Positions 1-12,264 are shown, counted from the stretch's first letter. The stretch: 64,000 nucleotides of DNA from Mesocentrotus franciscanus (GCA_037976565.1 CP137675.1:23702629-23766628); one strand, 5' to 3'. Notes: generated from the letters alone by a model not told the origin. Made by a program: numbers and translations.

Positions 1-448
1 CACCTCTTAAACTTATGTTCTGTATTAATACATCTGTATGGAGCTATGAAGGGACAATTTCCCCCCCAAAAAGAAAAATAGAGTGACCCATCTCCCAACA
101 TAAAACAAAAAAAAAGATTATGAAACACTTTATCAGGATGGTTGTAATACTGGTGTGAAAGTTCTTATATACATCACATCCAAAAATAAAAATTACCTGT
201 AACAACTAATTACCTGTCTGCCAATTCGTGTCTGAGGAAGATGTCTGAACTCTGGGCATCGAAACTGTTGCAGGTAATTTTTACATTTGGATGTGATATA
301 AGAACTTTCAAACCAAAGACAGAGAGGTCTTATATTTGTACACAGAGCTGCATCATATCTTTATCTCATCTAATTTTGCCCCAACAATTGCTTCAATTTA
401 ATGTCTTATGCTACGGAGCTGTTTGAGAAAGTAAAATAAAGCTCTTAC

Positions 449-570
449 CCTCCTCCCATGGGCTTGCTAGCGTTGTTCTTGAACTTATGATTCCTTGGTA
501 CGGTGGAAGCCAGCTTGAGAAGACCTTTCCATTCTTCTTCCCATTCTTCCTCCGAATACACAAGGCCAGA
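449..570 (-). CDS. OTUD7: OTUD7/Cezanne-like deubiquitinase, coding exon 6 (OTU domain, continues left)
   Basis: Exon of 122 nt; acceptor CCCCTACAG/TCTGGC, donor GGAGG/GTAAGA, ending with two bases of a split codon. It encodes SGLVYSEEEWEEEWKGLLKL then ASTVPRNHKFKNNASKPMGG. The first half matches the Cezanne segment SGLVYTEEEW..EW.ELLKLAS. The exon with the conserved EEFHVFVLAHVLRRP stretch and the catalytic His should follow but is not in the remaining 448 bases, so the gene continues off the left edge. Confidence 0.9.
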
Positions 571-782
571 CTGTAGGGGAGAATACAATGGTTCGTTAAA
601 AACAATTATACCAAATCAATAATGGTTCCTATTATTCTATTCACATTTGAATGGTTTTTTAATCCCAGAGTCTGTTCTTTTCTGTATAATAAACCAAACA
701 AGTATTCATTTTTTGCTAATACATTTAAAAGGACAGGTATTATGTTGTATAAGCTGGACAAATGTCTTCCTTTTTCATGTTT

Positions 783-885
783 ACATCATGGTGTATAACA
801 AAAAAACAAAAAACAAAACAAAAAACAAAAAACAAAACAAAAAACAAAACAAAAAACAAAAAACAAAACAAAAAACAAAAAACCT
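783..885 (+). repeat. CAAAA/CAAAAAA tandem repeat
   Basis: Alternating AAAACAAAAAACAAAACA blocks over about 100 bases; the KTKNKK-type ORF is an artefact. Lies in the intron between OTUD7 exons 5 and 6. Confidence 0.9.
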
Positions 886-929
886 TGACATGGTACATGT
901 ATGTATTTAAACTTGCTTCAAATTCCTTA

Positions 930-1320
930 GTACTTTGAATCTATTTCTATTTCAATTTCAATTTATTAATGTTTCCAACAAAACATTACAAATCAATTTT
1001 AAACATTCACAACAATTTAAGAATACATATTAGAAACAGAGGGGTCCACTAAGAAGCAATGCTTGTACATGTGTGGACACCTCAAATGATACTTAGGAAA
1101 ATTGATCAATTGAATTAACAAGTTCGTAACTACAAAAGGAACTACAAAATAGGGAAAAAAGGGGGGATGCCCACAGAGACGAAAACGGGATAAGACAGTA
1201 TCTATGATTTGCACAGGGCCTCTCAGAAAAGCAGTTTTTAAAAATACTGAGAGAGTTTCCCTGTTTAAATAAAACAAACAAATAAATAAATAAATAAAAT
1301 AGCCCATTGTTTTATAATCC
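930..1320 (-). mobile_element. Possible LINE 3' end
   Basis: Read on the minus strand this ends AAACATTAATAAATTGAAAT followed by TGAAAT repeats, the layout of CR1/L2-like 3' termini. No reverse-transcriptase residues are present, so the assignment rests on the tail alone. The A/T-rich AAATAAATAAATAAAT tract at 1279 is near its 5' end. Confidence 0.35.
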
Positions 1321-2053
1321 AAATGAAGTTAAGATGTCCTTTCTTAATTTTAGTTCAAAACTTCAAATTAATCAGGAGAGCTTATTATTGGTTGCTAAAA
1401 AAAAATCAGTCAATTCTGAATATTTTCAAAATGATGAGAACTCAATGTGGTTAAATAGAAATGCTTCAACCAAAACATTACAAAATCTGAAAGTATTATA
1501 GCTCTGTCTATGCATTTGATCAAATTGAGTTATAACATTTTTCTTCATTCCAAATTTTGTTTCTATCTGATTATGTAGTTCTTACTGGAAACCATTCAAT
1601 TTAATTCCCTTTAATTATAATACAAATTGACTTTCTCTACAATACATTTTAAATTAAAAATACGGTTTAATCTGCTCACAATAACATATTTCTATCGAAA
1701 AAAGACGATACAAGATTACAATCCAGTTCCCCGACAATTAATTTCCATCTCAACAATAATATACTGTGTAATTCTTTTCATGATTCGTTTTTTTTTTCTT
1801 CTTTTAAAATTTTTTTTTTAGTACTTCACTCAACCATTAATGTATTTCAAAGCCCCTCTGCACTAGTTTGGCCAGGAGGGATTAGCGTGGTCACTGACAG
1901 GTGGTTATCTCATCAACTCAGCTCTCAATTAACATAAGAAAAAAGAGGATCATGGGGGACCAACGGGCATCGCTTAGGCATGTTTTCTATATAGAGGGAG
2001 CAAGTACATGTAGCTACAAGTAGTGCAGTGGGGCTTTAAAGTGGTTTCCTGAC

Positions 2054-2190
2054 CTCCTTGTTAGCTAATGTCTGGTGCCAGCGCCATCTTCTCTTTAGTT
2101 TCTGCATATGTGCTGTGTGTTGATGGTCTGACAGATCTTTATACAAGGCCTTGCGTAGCGTAAGCTGACGATCATGAAAACCCCACATAC
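2054..2190 (-). CDS. OTUD7: OTUD7/Cezanne-like deubiquitinase, coding exon 5 (OTU helices)
   Basis: Exon of 137 nt; acceptor TTTATACAG/GTATGT, donor AAGGAG/GTCAGG (phase 0). It encodes [20 protein letters not shown] then [20 protein letters not shown] and TLANKE. MWGFHDR..LRKALY and KRRWRW.QT..NKE are near-identical landmarks of Cezanne/OTUD7 proteins and separate them from A20 (MWGVQDTDLVLRKALF). No internal stop or frameshift is present, so the gene looks functional. Confidence 0.93.
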
Positions 2191-3417
2191 CTGTATAAAA
2201 TGAAATAGAGATTGATAATAATGGGTACACAATAGTGGAGCACAAAATGTTTCAAGAAGAAAATGAGGTATAAGTTTTCTTTTCTGAAAGGAAGAGGGGA
2301 GGGGAGGGGAGGGGGGTTGGGGTTAAGACTCGACTATTAAAAAAAAAGTTTGATAACAAGCACATCTATATATGTAGAACCACAACAAATAAACTGCTCT
2401 ATATATCCTGCAACTCCTTGGGTTGTATCCATCTATAGAGATGTTCAATATTGATAATACTGCTATGCATGTATTGTTAAATTCACAGTTTGCATACAAT
2501 TTGAACTTATCCTGTGCATTTGTAATAAGGCACATAATGTATTACAACTCAGAAATCAAAGGAGAAGGGGGAGGGGCTATCAAAAAGAAAGGTATAAAAC
2601 AACAAGCTACATACATGTATATATCCCAAAGTTGAAAGTACACAGGTGGGCTCTGTTGCATAAAACTTACCATTGATGGTAACTTTGCCATCAATGGCAA
2701 CCACCATGGTAACAGGGCTCAACAGCCAATCAAAATCAAGGTTTCCATGGTAGTTACCATTGATGGCAAACTTACCATCAATTGTAAGTTTTGTGCAACG
2801 GGGCCCTGGTGAGGCCGAATGACACAGTACATTTGCACCTTGCAATTTTATTCCCCCCTAAAAAAAATCTGTTGTTTACAATTTGGAAAAAAGTTTCATG
2901 CTAAAATATTTTTTAGTTTTATAGAGTTTCATCTCTAGATTTCATACTTCTCCAAGAGATATTTGTAATGGTAACAAATCATCAGGGACGAGACTGGGAA
3001 TTCCCAAAAAAGGAGGAAGATTAAATGGGGGTCCGGGGGTAAAAGGGGGATGTGCCCCCTTTCCACAGATAATTTTAGAATCTATTTACATAAAAGGACA
3101 CATTTTTCTTGCATTGAAATTCTAAATTTGAGAAATATTTGTTACCCCATCTTGCTTAAAAGGACTCTATAACATTGTTCAGATAAGAGAAAAATGCTGC
3201 TAAGGTAGTGAGGTCAATGCTAGATGTACAATTAATGATAATCTGAAAGTTTAAGTTGTTTTCCCCTTTTTTTCCCTCGGTCCTGAAATCTCGAAATCGG
3301 CAGAGGAATCTCATCTCTGAACATTCAATAAGATCTGGTTTGTAAAATGACACTTTTAAAGGTCTGCCGATGTTTATAATTACATGTACATGTACATAGA
3401 CCAGAGTTTGTATTTAC
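2191..3417. other. Intron between OTUD7 exons 4 and 5
   Basis: Holds the foldback MITE at 2646-2808 and a GGGGA run at 2290-2316; nothing else recognised. Confidence 0.6.
2646..2808. mobile_element. Foldback MITE with arms of about 70 bp
   Basis: The left half (GGGCTCTGTTGCATAAAACT and onward) is nearly the reverse complement of the right half, which ends AGTTTTGTGCAACGGGGCCC. Arms contain tandem TTACCATTGATGG/CCATCAATGG blocks, so a transcript would form a long hairpin. No ORF. A diverged relative is at 61.43-61.57 kb. It sits between coding exons 4 and 5 of OTUD7. Confidence 0.75.
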
Positions 3418-3516
3418 CTAATGATGCTGCATGTAGAAGGCAGTTACCATCTCCTGTGGTTACCATAGGCCATAGTTTAGGACACGCACCTGTCTTTGCC
3501 CACCAGTTCAGATATC
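3418..3516 (-). CDS. OTUD7: OTUD7/Cezanne-like deubiquitinase, coding exon 4 (catalytic cysteine)
   Basis: Exon of 99 nt; acceptor TTCCTCCAG/GATATC, donor CATTAG/GTAAAT. It encodes [19 protein letters not shown] followed by [14 protein letters not shown]. The [10 protein letters not shown] motif is the OTU active-site loop: its Cys (about residue 251 of the assembled partial protein) is the predicted nucleophile, and the Asp and Asn of GDGNC are the conserved preceding residues. Cezanne enzymes prefer Lys11-linked ubiquitin chains and restrain NF-kB signalling; that role is inferred from the family. The LNWW just before the motif is also typical of Cezanne, and A20 has a different spacing. 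Confidence 0.93.
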
Positions 3517-4028
3517 CTGGAGGAAAAAAACGAAAACAAACAGATGAAATCATCAACATCCCAGCATGTTTACATATGTTCAACAATAGAATTTAAAAAT
3601 GAAAGAAAAAATCCCACACAAACAATGTCTCATGTTCATATTGATTCCTTTAAACAAACATACAGTAATGGAAAACAAACAATACACTTATTCAATATTT
3701 ACATTACATGAAAGGAAATACAAATATACCGATTGTGTAGAAGTCATAGTCCCTGAAAATATAATAATAATAATAGATCCTATGTCATACACAAATATAA
3801 AAGACAAATGATAAAGGCAAAATATTAAGAAATGTTTAAGAGGGCCTGCAGCAAAAAAATACAAAGAAGCTGAGAATAATTCAACAACATAAAAAGGAAA
3901 GGAAGAAAAAACTGTCTCCCATGAAATAAAGGAACAAACATTTTGTATACAGAAAATATAAAAACAACATTAAAGAGTGAGGGAGGGAGAGGGAGAGGGA
4001 GAAGGAGAGATGGAGGAAGAGGGAAAGG

Positions 4029-4063
<35 letters not shown>

Positions 4064-7000
4064 AGAGTGTTAGAGAGAGAGAGGGAGAGGGAGAGGGAGA
4101 GGGAGAGTTAGAGATAGAGAGAGGGAGAGTTAGAGATAGAGAGAGGGAGAGTTAGAGATAGAGAGAGGGAGAGTTAGAGATAGAGAGAGGGAGAGTTAGA
4201 GATAGAGAGAGGGAGAGAGAGAGAGAGAGTTAGAGATAGAGAGAGGAGAGGGGGAGGAGGATCTTTTAAGAGGTGGGTATAACAGGATGAACCAATAATC
4301 ATATCCGAAATAGCAAAAATTAGGCACTTTTTCCATGTACAATGTAGGAGTAAATTAGGGCATAAAATAAATAAGAAATAAGTATCTGCTGCTTTTTTTT
4401 GGTTTGTGCTTTTCTCATGTACATGTAGGAGTAAATAATTATACCCATAACAGCAAAATTCTGGGTTTCTTCATATGTAGGATTAAATTAATGCATAACA
4501 TAAATAAGAAATAGGTATCTTCATAGCATGATATACATGATCATTATTAGTTTCCACAATATACTACTGTCCAAGACAGGTAAATGAGCACCACTCTCAA
4601 AAAAGAGCAATACATGGTGACAAACAACTTCATCAAAAAGGATATTCAGATAGCAATATCATAAATACAGGAGAATATCCAGGTTTAAGGGTGAAGGAAA
4701 ATAGGCAATTTCTTTAGATCCTATAATGAAATACAGAACAAAACCCTACATACAGTATATTGATTCATATTCATCTGCCATTTTCCAATTCCTCCTCCAA
4801 TGCATTATAAAAGACTGCAAAATCAAACATAGCAATTCGCTGTGTAATCTAAAGGGAAATTGGTTTCCCATGGCAATATGGATAAGGTGATTTATAGCTA
4901 CCTAATTTATATTTGATTATACACCAACTATGCTGTATGAATGTACCATGAATAAACTGGCATTCAGCCAATGTAAAGTGGTATACATGACTTTGTATGT
5001 TGTCTGCTTGCATGGATACGGCAAACATGTTGAGTTTTCCTCTATTGTAAATGTATAATTAATAAAACCTTGCACAATGTACAGGCACATGTACATGTAG
5101 TTATTTTGTGCCTAATTCGTGGTGAAATGATAAAAATAGTTGTGTATACATGTAGAGCCTACCTACATTGTACATGTCTGTGGCTATTTTTTAAAGAAGA
5201 AAAAGAAGTATTTTTGTATTGACAATATGGTACAAACACAAATAAATGGTACAGAATCATCCCTTTTCTATTTGTATTTCAAAAAGAATGAATTTTTTTA
5301 TGTGTCAATCCAACTTCCTAAATGATTCCCAACTTTTGAAATGATTTGTCAATTGTGTTTTTTGAAAGGTACAAATATCTAATTGATTTATACTATGATA
5401 TGATTATATACATGTATGTATTTTAAATTTTGTTAATATTATATATGTACCTATATATTACTCTCTATTATGTTGACAAATGCAGAAATAAAATCAAACA
5501 AACAAACTCCTCTCCAATTAACAAGCATTTCGTCATATACATGTAGCTAGCAGAAGGGCATAAAACGCCATTCTGCTAAACATGGGACGTGCACTATTGC
5601 ATTACGCAGAAGGTTGCTAGCATTAAAACACCTGTAACTTCAAAAACATGAGTTATGTATATGTATTTGACACGAACCTACTCAAATTACATGCAGGTAC
5701 ATTCGTTTTCTCTCTTTTTAATATTACATGTACCTGTAGTCGATAAAGAGAGAAATCTCTGGCATGTTTAAAAAATGGTTTAACACATATAAAGCAGTCA
5801 AAATCTTAGTTCTAAGCGAGTTATCAGAAATTTGGTTTGTGGCATGCACGTACCATGACTTTCTGCCAGCGGCACAATGACTTAAATGAAAATGCTCAAT
5901 GTACATGTACAATTGTACTACATGTATTCATGAACCAGAACCTTGAAACCTGAAATAGTCAAGCTCATCCAAACATTACCATTTTGATTTTGATTATTAA
6001 AGAGATCTACTAGTAATGTACACCCCAAGCTTGGATTACACACTAAAGCTGTAGATGGCAGTCGCAAATAGATAGGAAATTACTGTATTCATGACACTCT
6101 AATCCCTGAATGGCACGTCTGGATTAAGGAAATACATTCTTGGAGTATTTCCAAGGGTACATTGTACATGTATGTTGATCAATTTGGCTAGAGTTATTTT
6201 CATGTAGGAGACAAGAAGAGAACGAATTGTAATGAGTGGCAAGGTTATCAGTACACTAGTATGTACAGTGTAGAGGTGCAAAACATTTGCTCTTTGAGTA
6301 TGTATAGAAGGAGAAAAAAATGTTTTAAATGTTGTTTTATTAGTGTTTTTTTTTTTTTGGGGGGTTAAAAGATGAGGTGGAATAAAAGGAGATGCACATT
6401 ACATACAGTGTAGCGGAAGAGAAATAGAGATAAAGCACAATGCAACAGAACAGAGGATGAGAGGGAGAAAGGCAGACAAAATGGATAAAGGGAAAGTACA
6501 TGTATACATGGAACAAACAAAATGGAATAAAGGGAACTGATCCCATGTTCTTTTGACAGAGAAATTCATAACAAAAGACAAGCTGATCCACTAATTAGCA
6601 AGGTCAAAATAAATGCCTGAGGATTCATTGAAAAGCAAATAAACAAAAGAAAACCAACAGGTTTTTCTGCATATTCAGAGCCAGTAGGATTTGGTTTACA
6701 AGTGCCCAATTGACATGTTTACAAGATAATGCTTATTCAATTAGTGGAAAACTGTTAATTGTTATTTTAATCAGTACACTGACAGTAATTATAACAGAAG
6801 CCCTAGATTATTTAGCCACTGATTGCCCTTTAGACTTGTGCATGTTTATGTACATGTTTACACACTAATTTAACAAATTGATAATGTCCCTTTAAATGGG
6901 TACCTAGACAAAACCACATTATTGATCCATGTACTTGGTAAATACAAAGCTGTAGCTGAATGTGATAAGATATAATGAGCCTAAGGGCACCATTTGGAAA

Positions 7001-8555
7001 TTTTCCAAATTACATCATTACAGATATAAATTCTTCCAGTTATCTAAATGCTTTTTAGTTCACTATTTTATACTGAAATGAGTTACTACATTTACATGAA
7101 ACTCAAGATACTGAAAATTCATGCCATAGTTCACATTTAAAAACAAAATATTGCAATTTTGAAACAGAGCTAACATACATACATGTATATACAATGTATG
7201 TACATTGTGTAGGTGTCAGGTTTATGTATTATTTCTACTACTTTGAGCACGTAAGATCAGTATTTGGGCAGGTGATCCATATGTCTTAAAGATTTACATG
7301 TTTATATTTTTACAAAAAGAAAAACTATACTTTCCCACATAATCTGTATATTTGATTATGTTCAAATGAGCAAGAGAACTATACACAAAAAAAGGCAAAG
7401 AAATAAAGCATCCAATACAGTATTTTCATGTTTATGTATGTAGACAGTCACGTACTGCAACCTCCTCATTCCTTTCTTTTTATTCTAGCTTTCAGATTCT
7501 GATTGCCTGCAGCAATTCTTAATTCTTTCCAGTTTAAAAACATGATTTTCTAGGTATCTTTTGAAAGGTTTCTCTTTGTAAGCTCTGCAAGTCATACATG
7601 TACCTTAAGCGTGTAATCCTTGACCCCATTTGCCCTAGACGACAAGTTAGCCTAAATTTTGTTAGCATTCTGCTTGTAGCCAGTCAAATTGTTTGTTTGC
7701 TGTTGTTGTTCTATTACACACCTGTTACCAAATTAAGTGAAGTGGCATTGCAGTATTGTATGATTTTGAAGGACCGTGTAAATTCAGTGACATTTTCATT
7801 CAAAAGACGAAGTCAACATCGGTGCTGTCCTATAAAGAGTTGTATTTGATTTGAATCACTAACAAATTGAAACTGATTGGAACTGCGTACTTAAAGAGAT
7901 AGAAGACCATTCTAAATTTGTGATTGATTGGAGGACTTGCAATTGATTCGGATCAACTGCACCCCTATATGAGACAGGTCCCTGGTATTAAATAACAAAG
8001 AGCATCTAGGATTGAACCTGACAAATAAATGAACATTGTCACTTGGTTCCATATCAAGGACAAGAGACGTGTGCAAAACAATTCTACGTTCTATTCAAAT
8101 TTTGTGTGGCTGATGAATATAAAGCAAACACAGCTAGTTTGTTATTCAGTATGTTCACTGAGCTCATCCATGCAATCATATCACCACACATCAATTCATA
8201 TAGTATAAAGGGATAGACACACCCCCTAACAAAAATAAAATAATAAATAATAATAAAATGATGTTTGTGGGAGATGCAAAATTTGTCAACGCTCAGGTGA
8301 ATTCAAATGGAGACAAATGGAGCCAAAGCGAGACAAGTGAAACTTTTGAACAGATTTTCTACAATCATAACTTATGACATGCAATCTCTGCAAAGTCTTG
8401 AAGCAAACGAAACATAACATTGTATTTAAAATGGGCATTTCTTTCATACATTGTATGAACCAAACGTGAGAAGAATGCTCATTACCAATCTATTCCCTTC
8501 ACCAATACTCAAATGTGTACCTCACTCACACCGCCAGACTGACTCCTAACTGACT
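3517..8555. other. Intron between OTUD7 exons 3 and 4, no other gene seen
   Basis: AT-rich, many ACATGT tracts, the GA minisatellite at 3.96 kb, a T-run with GGGG at 6346. ORFs of 60-83 aa here are short, overlap on opposite strands and show no family resemblance. Confidence 0.6.
3961..4258 (+). repeat. GA-rich minisatellite
   Basis: (GA)n and GGGAGA runs, then five or so near-identical 22-bp units of GTTAGAGATAGAGAGAGGGA from about 4105 to 4240. The RERERE-type ORF over it is not a gene. Confidence 0.9.
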
Positions 8556-8683
8556 GGGGCAGTTTTCTCAAAACTGTCTAGCATCTTGGACATCCCATTG
8601 AAAGATGTCCTATAGAATTAACACACATTTATATGGGATTTCCACAAACTTAGAATGAAGACAGTTTCGAGAAATTGGTCCCT
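8556..8683. mobile_element. Short TIR element (MITE)
   Basis: GGGGCAGTTTTCTCAAAACT on the left pairs with the reverse complement of AGACAGTTTCGAGAAATTGG on the right, and internal GGACATCCC/GATGTCC also pair. Length about 128 bp, no coding potential; lies in the intron between OTUD7 exons 3 and 4. Confidence 0.6.
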
Positions 8684-8917
8684 GATTCCTGGACATTTGG
8701 GAAATGTAATGATTTGTTCAGTCTACTGTAGGTCTGGTGTTGGTCTTGTCAATGTGACTGGGGTATCAACCTACAACCTTGTCAGAATCTTTGTTGAGGA
8801 GAATTTAACCTTTGTACTTCTCTTTCTGAAGTTCTTCATGTTTGGTAAAAATATGAAATGTGCTATGTACTGAAGAGAACAACAATAATTCCAGAAGATT
8901 CCAGATGATTAAAATAC

Positions 8918-9141
8918 CTGAGTTTTCAAGGTTGACCATGGTGCAGGAGTCGATGAGCTCCTTCTCGGCGTAGGCACGGAAGTCGGCTGGGAACACCAGG
9001 AGATCGGGTAAGGTGAAGGTGAACCTTGGAGTTTCAATTAGCTGATAGTTGTGACTCTCTTCATCATCTATTATCCTCTGACGACCATAGTTGACCAGTT
9101 TGGGGTTGACTGCCGAGAGACCCTTGTCAGTCTCTTGGTAT
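8918..9141 (-). CDS. OTUD7: OTUD7/Cezanne-like deubiquitinase, coding exon 3 (start of OTU catalytic domain)
   Basis: Exon of 224 nt; acceptor TTTCCACTAG/ATACC, donor AACTCAG/GTATTT. It encodes a linker (EYQETDKGLSAVNPKLVNYG...) followed by FTFTLPDLLVFPADFRAYAE and KELIDSCTMVNLENSG. This corresponds to the helical start of the Cezanne OTU domain; the human segment is FQLPDLTVYNEDFRSFIERD. The linker half contains a patch of acidic residues (IIDDEE). A diverged copy of most of this exon lies immediately upstream at 9213-9338. Confidence 0.88.
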
Positions 9142-9212
9142 CTAGTGGAAAGAAAAGTGAGGGTAAAAGTGAGAAATCATTCCATTACATGGTCACAGGA
9201 TTTGAAGACCTA

Positions 9213-9367
9213 AAGATGAAGGTGAACCTCGGAGTATCAACAAAATGATAGCTGTGTCTCTCTTCATCATCTATCATCCTCGGGCAACCATAGTTGACCA
9301 GTTTGGTGTTGGCTGTTAAAAGTCCCTGGTTATGTATGAAATCATTATATTACAAATCATAGGATTC
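9213..9367 (-). pseudogene. Decayed tandem copy of OTUD7 exon 3
   Basis: A stretch offset by about 204 bases repeats much of exon 3 and adjoining intron: TAGTTGACCAGTTTGG occurs at both sites, and GAAATCATT...ATTACA follows each. On the minus strand the copy still reads ANTKLVNYGCPRMIDDEE then DTPRFTFIF without a stop, against NPKLVNYGRQRIIDDEE and ETPRFTFTL in the functional exon. It lacks the second half of the exon (no FPADFRAYAEKEL). The upstream CCAG cannot be used in frame with exon 2, and I see no good donor. It is probably a fossil exon duplication. Confidence 0.75.
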
Positions 9368-9658
9368 CAAGGGGAGGGTGGCTACCTGCCCTGGAAACCT
9401 GTCAGTGTCTAACCCTAGGTATAACAGCAGATAATAAGTGCACCATCTTGTACATTTTAACGATTCTAATTTGCATGTACATTTAAGCCTGTCTATGAGG
9501 TCCACCAAAGGGAAATAGGGAAAGTTGCCAGGTAGTAAGCTGGCTTTTCAAGACAGATATATATGTATTAAAACACATTCTATTTCTTCCTAACGGGACA
9601 ATATCTAAGTGACCAAATTAAAGAACAGGTGATCTTTATGTATTGCGAAGATTCATAC

Positions 9659-10022
9659 TCCACAGATGGGTTAGAATATTTACTGGGTGACTTTGGAGGA
9701 TCTCTCATCTGAGGATGCTGCAAGACGTTTGGAGATGTGCTACCCCCGTTCTGCGTAGTGGAGTGACCCCCTCTCCCATTCATCTTTGGGGAGGCCCTGC
9801 TTGGAATGGGCTGTACCATTTGTCCATTCGGGGGTGCATTCCTCTGTGGAGAGAGTTTCTGCGGAGGGCTTCTCTGGGGAGAGCTTGGCTTTGGAGGGCT
9901 TGGCTTTGATGGACTTGGCGGAGAGCTTTTCGGAGGAGGAGCTTGTCTTTGGGCAGACAGCCTTCTCTGACCTTGGAGTACTTTGAAGTCTCTTACCGCA
10001 GCATCAAAATTCCAATGTTGAC
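9659..10022 (-). CDS. OTUD7: OTUD7/Cezanne-like deubiquitinase, coding exon 2 (UBA end, Ser/Pro-rich linker)
   Basis: Exon of 364 nt with acceptor ACAAAAG/GTCAAC and donor GTGGA/GTATGA. Its phase fits both neighbours. The first residues (GQHWNFDAAVRDFKVLQG) complete the UBA domain begun in exon 1; human OTUD7B has a similar NWDVNAALSDFEQL stretch. The remaining roughly 100 residues are low-complexity and rich in Pro, Ser, Lys and Gln, with SPPK/SPPS-type repeats, and are probably a disordered linker with many SP phospho-acceptor sites. Linker sequence is poorly conserved in this family, so identity rests on the UBA half and on frame continuity. Plus-strand ORFs over this exon are shadows. Confidence 0.85.
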
Positions 10023-10529
10023 CTTTTGTAATAAAAAACAAAAACAGAAAAAATGTGAAAAAAGGAATACTACAAAAATGTAGTACACCAATTGTAGCAA
10101 AGATGGCTATCGTAATGAATACACAAATACTTTAAACTCTTCCTGAACTTTCTGACCGCAATCATTGCATAAAGTATCATCTATAGAGAATTACCCACCC
10201 GACCACCAACAACAATACATGTAGGTGTATTTTCTCTCAAAAGCAAGGACAAATGAGAGGGATCATACACAAATTACATTGCAGACTACTTTAAATTTTA
10301 AATTAATCGATTCTCGACTTCAATGCCCAAAGGAATTCAGGCTTCATTGTACAATAAGTTAACCTTACTGCACCCCAAACCACCTAAATTTGAATAAAAC
10401 CTGAATAAAGAGACATACTATACATGTAGATATTAGATGAATGAAGAGTTCAGATATCTCACATTACTGCCCTTTGAATTTCAACCTACATGTACTTGTA
10501 GTAACCAAGCCTCAAATTAATTTGTTTTC

Positions 10530-10787
10530 CACGGGGGCTCTTTTTTTAATACACATTTCCATTGAATCGGTACCCATGATACTCCTACAGTAGATACTTT
10601 GCATTTCATCATTATCACAGGGAAAAAATTATTTTAAAAATTTCGGGGGCTACTTTTGGAGCTTGCTTGCATGAAAATAACACTCTTTAATTTGTTTTGC
10701 ATTGAACTCTATGTAAATTTTTGGGGGCTCTTTTATGACTTTCGGGGGCTCTTTTTGTCATTTCGGGGGCTACTTCGCCCTGAGGGT
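10530..10787 (+). repeat. GGGGGCTC dispersed repeat, copy a
   Basis: Contains TTTTGCATTGAACTCTATG, GAAAATAACACTCTTTAAT and several CGGGGGCTCTTTT blocks, ending in TACTTCGCCCTGAGGG. Same family and orientation as 24.09-24.24 kb; opposite to 22.76-22.93 kb. Confidence 0.75.
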
Positions 10788-10953
10788 TACTGACTTTCAT
10801 CCCGTGATGACATTCTCTCCATTTCTTCTTGTTCTGCACATTCCGCCTCATCATTCAGAGCAACCTTACATTCCTTCTTTAGTCCTTACCATATCCTTCC
10901 ACAATATCTTTGGTCTTCCTCTTCTTCTCAATATGCTCTCATACCACCCATTG

Positions 10954-11418
10954 CAGGAGTGGCCAACCTTTTAAAGCTCGCGGGCCACAGCTAACAGTTG
11001 GCTTAACTTGGCGGGCCGTATGTAGTCTTTAACCCCCCACATACACTCATGCAATACATGTACGTGTACACACCTGCAATTTTGCAAACATATTTCTTGA
11101 TTCACAACATTTAACATTTGTATATTTACAAACAAAAATTAACACGGTGAGTAATATTAATGTCGTTACCTGATGTAATGTAGGCCTAATGAGAGGGATT
11201 TTGAGGAGTTTTGTATCAACCACATATAAACTAGTCAATATGTTATGAATTATGAAAACAAATTATGGAAATAGAGATAGCTGTGTGTACATGTTTTACC
11301 CTATTTCATCGCTGCTATGCAGGCCGCATTTCATTTATGAGCTTTTTTTATAATTATATTTTCAATGCTCCGCGGGCCACACCAGAAGAGCTCGCGGGCC
11401 GCAGGTTGGCCACCCATG
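10954..11418. mobile_element. hAT-like non-autonomous DNA transposon
   Basis: The left end CAGGAGTGGCCAACCT and the reverse complement of the right end, CATGGGTGGCCAACCT, match at 14 of 16 positions, followed by shared GCGGGCC-rich sequence. Flanking 8-mers ACCCATTG (10946-10953) and ACATATTG (11419-11426) are an imperfect 8-bp target duplication, as expected for hAT elements. No transposase is encoded. It lies in the first coding intron of the OTUD7 gene. Confidence 0.75.
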
Positions 11419-12170
11419 ACATATTGCGATTCCCTCCAGCTCCACCAGATATTTGATTTTCATCCTACAGTGTACATGTACTAATAACCCCAATATCTCA
11501 CATTATATATACATGTACCTCTCTTTAGAAATCTAGCCATCTGATTGGTCGAAATTGGAGTCTTGATTTTAGCCATTCCCGTAAAGAAACGAACAATGCC
11601 AGTAACGGTCAATAGATCACGAGTGAGATTTCCGAAAGATTCCGGGTACCGGGAAAATAGTAACATTTTGCCGCAATCCCCATTTGTGCGAGCACGGATA
11701 CTATACAGTGTGTGTGCGATTTGGTCGCTTCATTTTAGGTTTTTTAATTGCACAGCTGCAGCGCAGGGCAGACAACCGAAGATCTCGATTGTAGGCCTAC
11801 ATGAAATCTCTGATCTAAGTTATTTTATGTCCAAAGGAGGCAATAATAGCTGAAGCGACTCTTCCTAGATTTTAACTTCTTGATGATGATCAATTACAAG
11901 ACTTGATCAATTACAAGACTTGATTAATTCTGCGGACAGCAAGAACACCAAAAATTCTGTGAAATTCTCTGTAAAAGTATTCGAAGACTACCTGCAAGTT
12001 ATCAACACAGACCTCGATAGCGTAAACAAACTGCCGAATTCGGAAGTTTGATAATGATTTTTAATGTGAGGACCCCATGATTGGTAAGGCGCACATGTAT
12101 TCTTTGACTCTTTTTATACAGTATATAAAAGATATGATGACTGCTTTAATATTCAAGGCATAGTTTTTTT

Positions 12171-12264
12171 TATAGGCTCTCGGGGACGTTACAGTACATC
12201 CTGCTAGATCACCCCTCGGCACGCCTCGGGCGATAGCAGGATGTAACGTCCCCTTGAGCCTATA
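12171..12264. mobile_element. Compact palindromic element
   Basis: TATAGGCTC..GGGGACGTTAC at the left is repeated inverted as GTAACGTCCCCTTGAGCCTATA at the right. CATCCTGCTA and TAGCAGGATG pair inside. GGCATA further left and TATGCC further right extend the inverted repeat with small insertions. Confidence 0.7.

Larger units (their letters stand above)
571..2053. other. Intron between OTUD7 exons 5 and 6
   Basis: Holds the CAAAA repeat and a possible LINE tail; otherwise AT-rich unique sequence without coding signal. Confidence 0.6.

Noticed and set aside
190..300. GAGGAAGATGTCTGAACTCTGG as possible transposon coding end or OTUD7 exon
   Set aside because: No frame matches the expected OTUD7 continuation and no family could be named.
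3943..4155. Arg/Glu-rich ORF
   Set aside because: Translation of a GA minisatellite.
9715..9986. Plus-strand ORFs of 64-66 aa
   Set aside because: They are antisense to the Pro/Ser-rich OTUD7 exon, whose minus-strand frame is supported by splice phase and homology.
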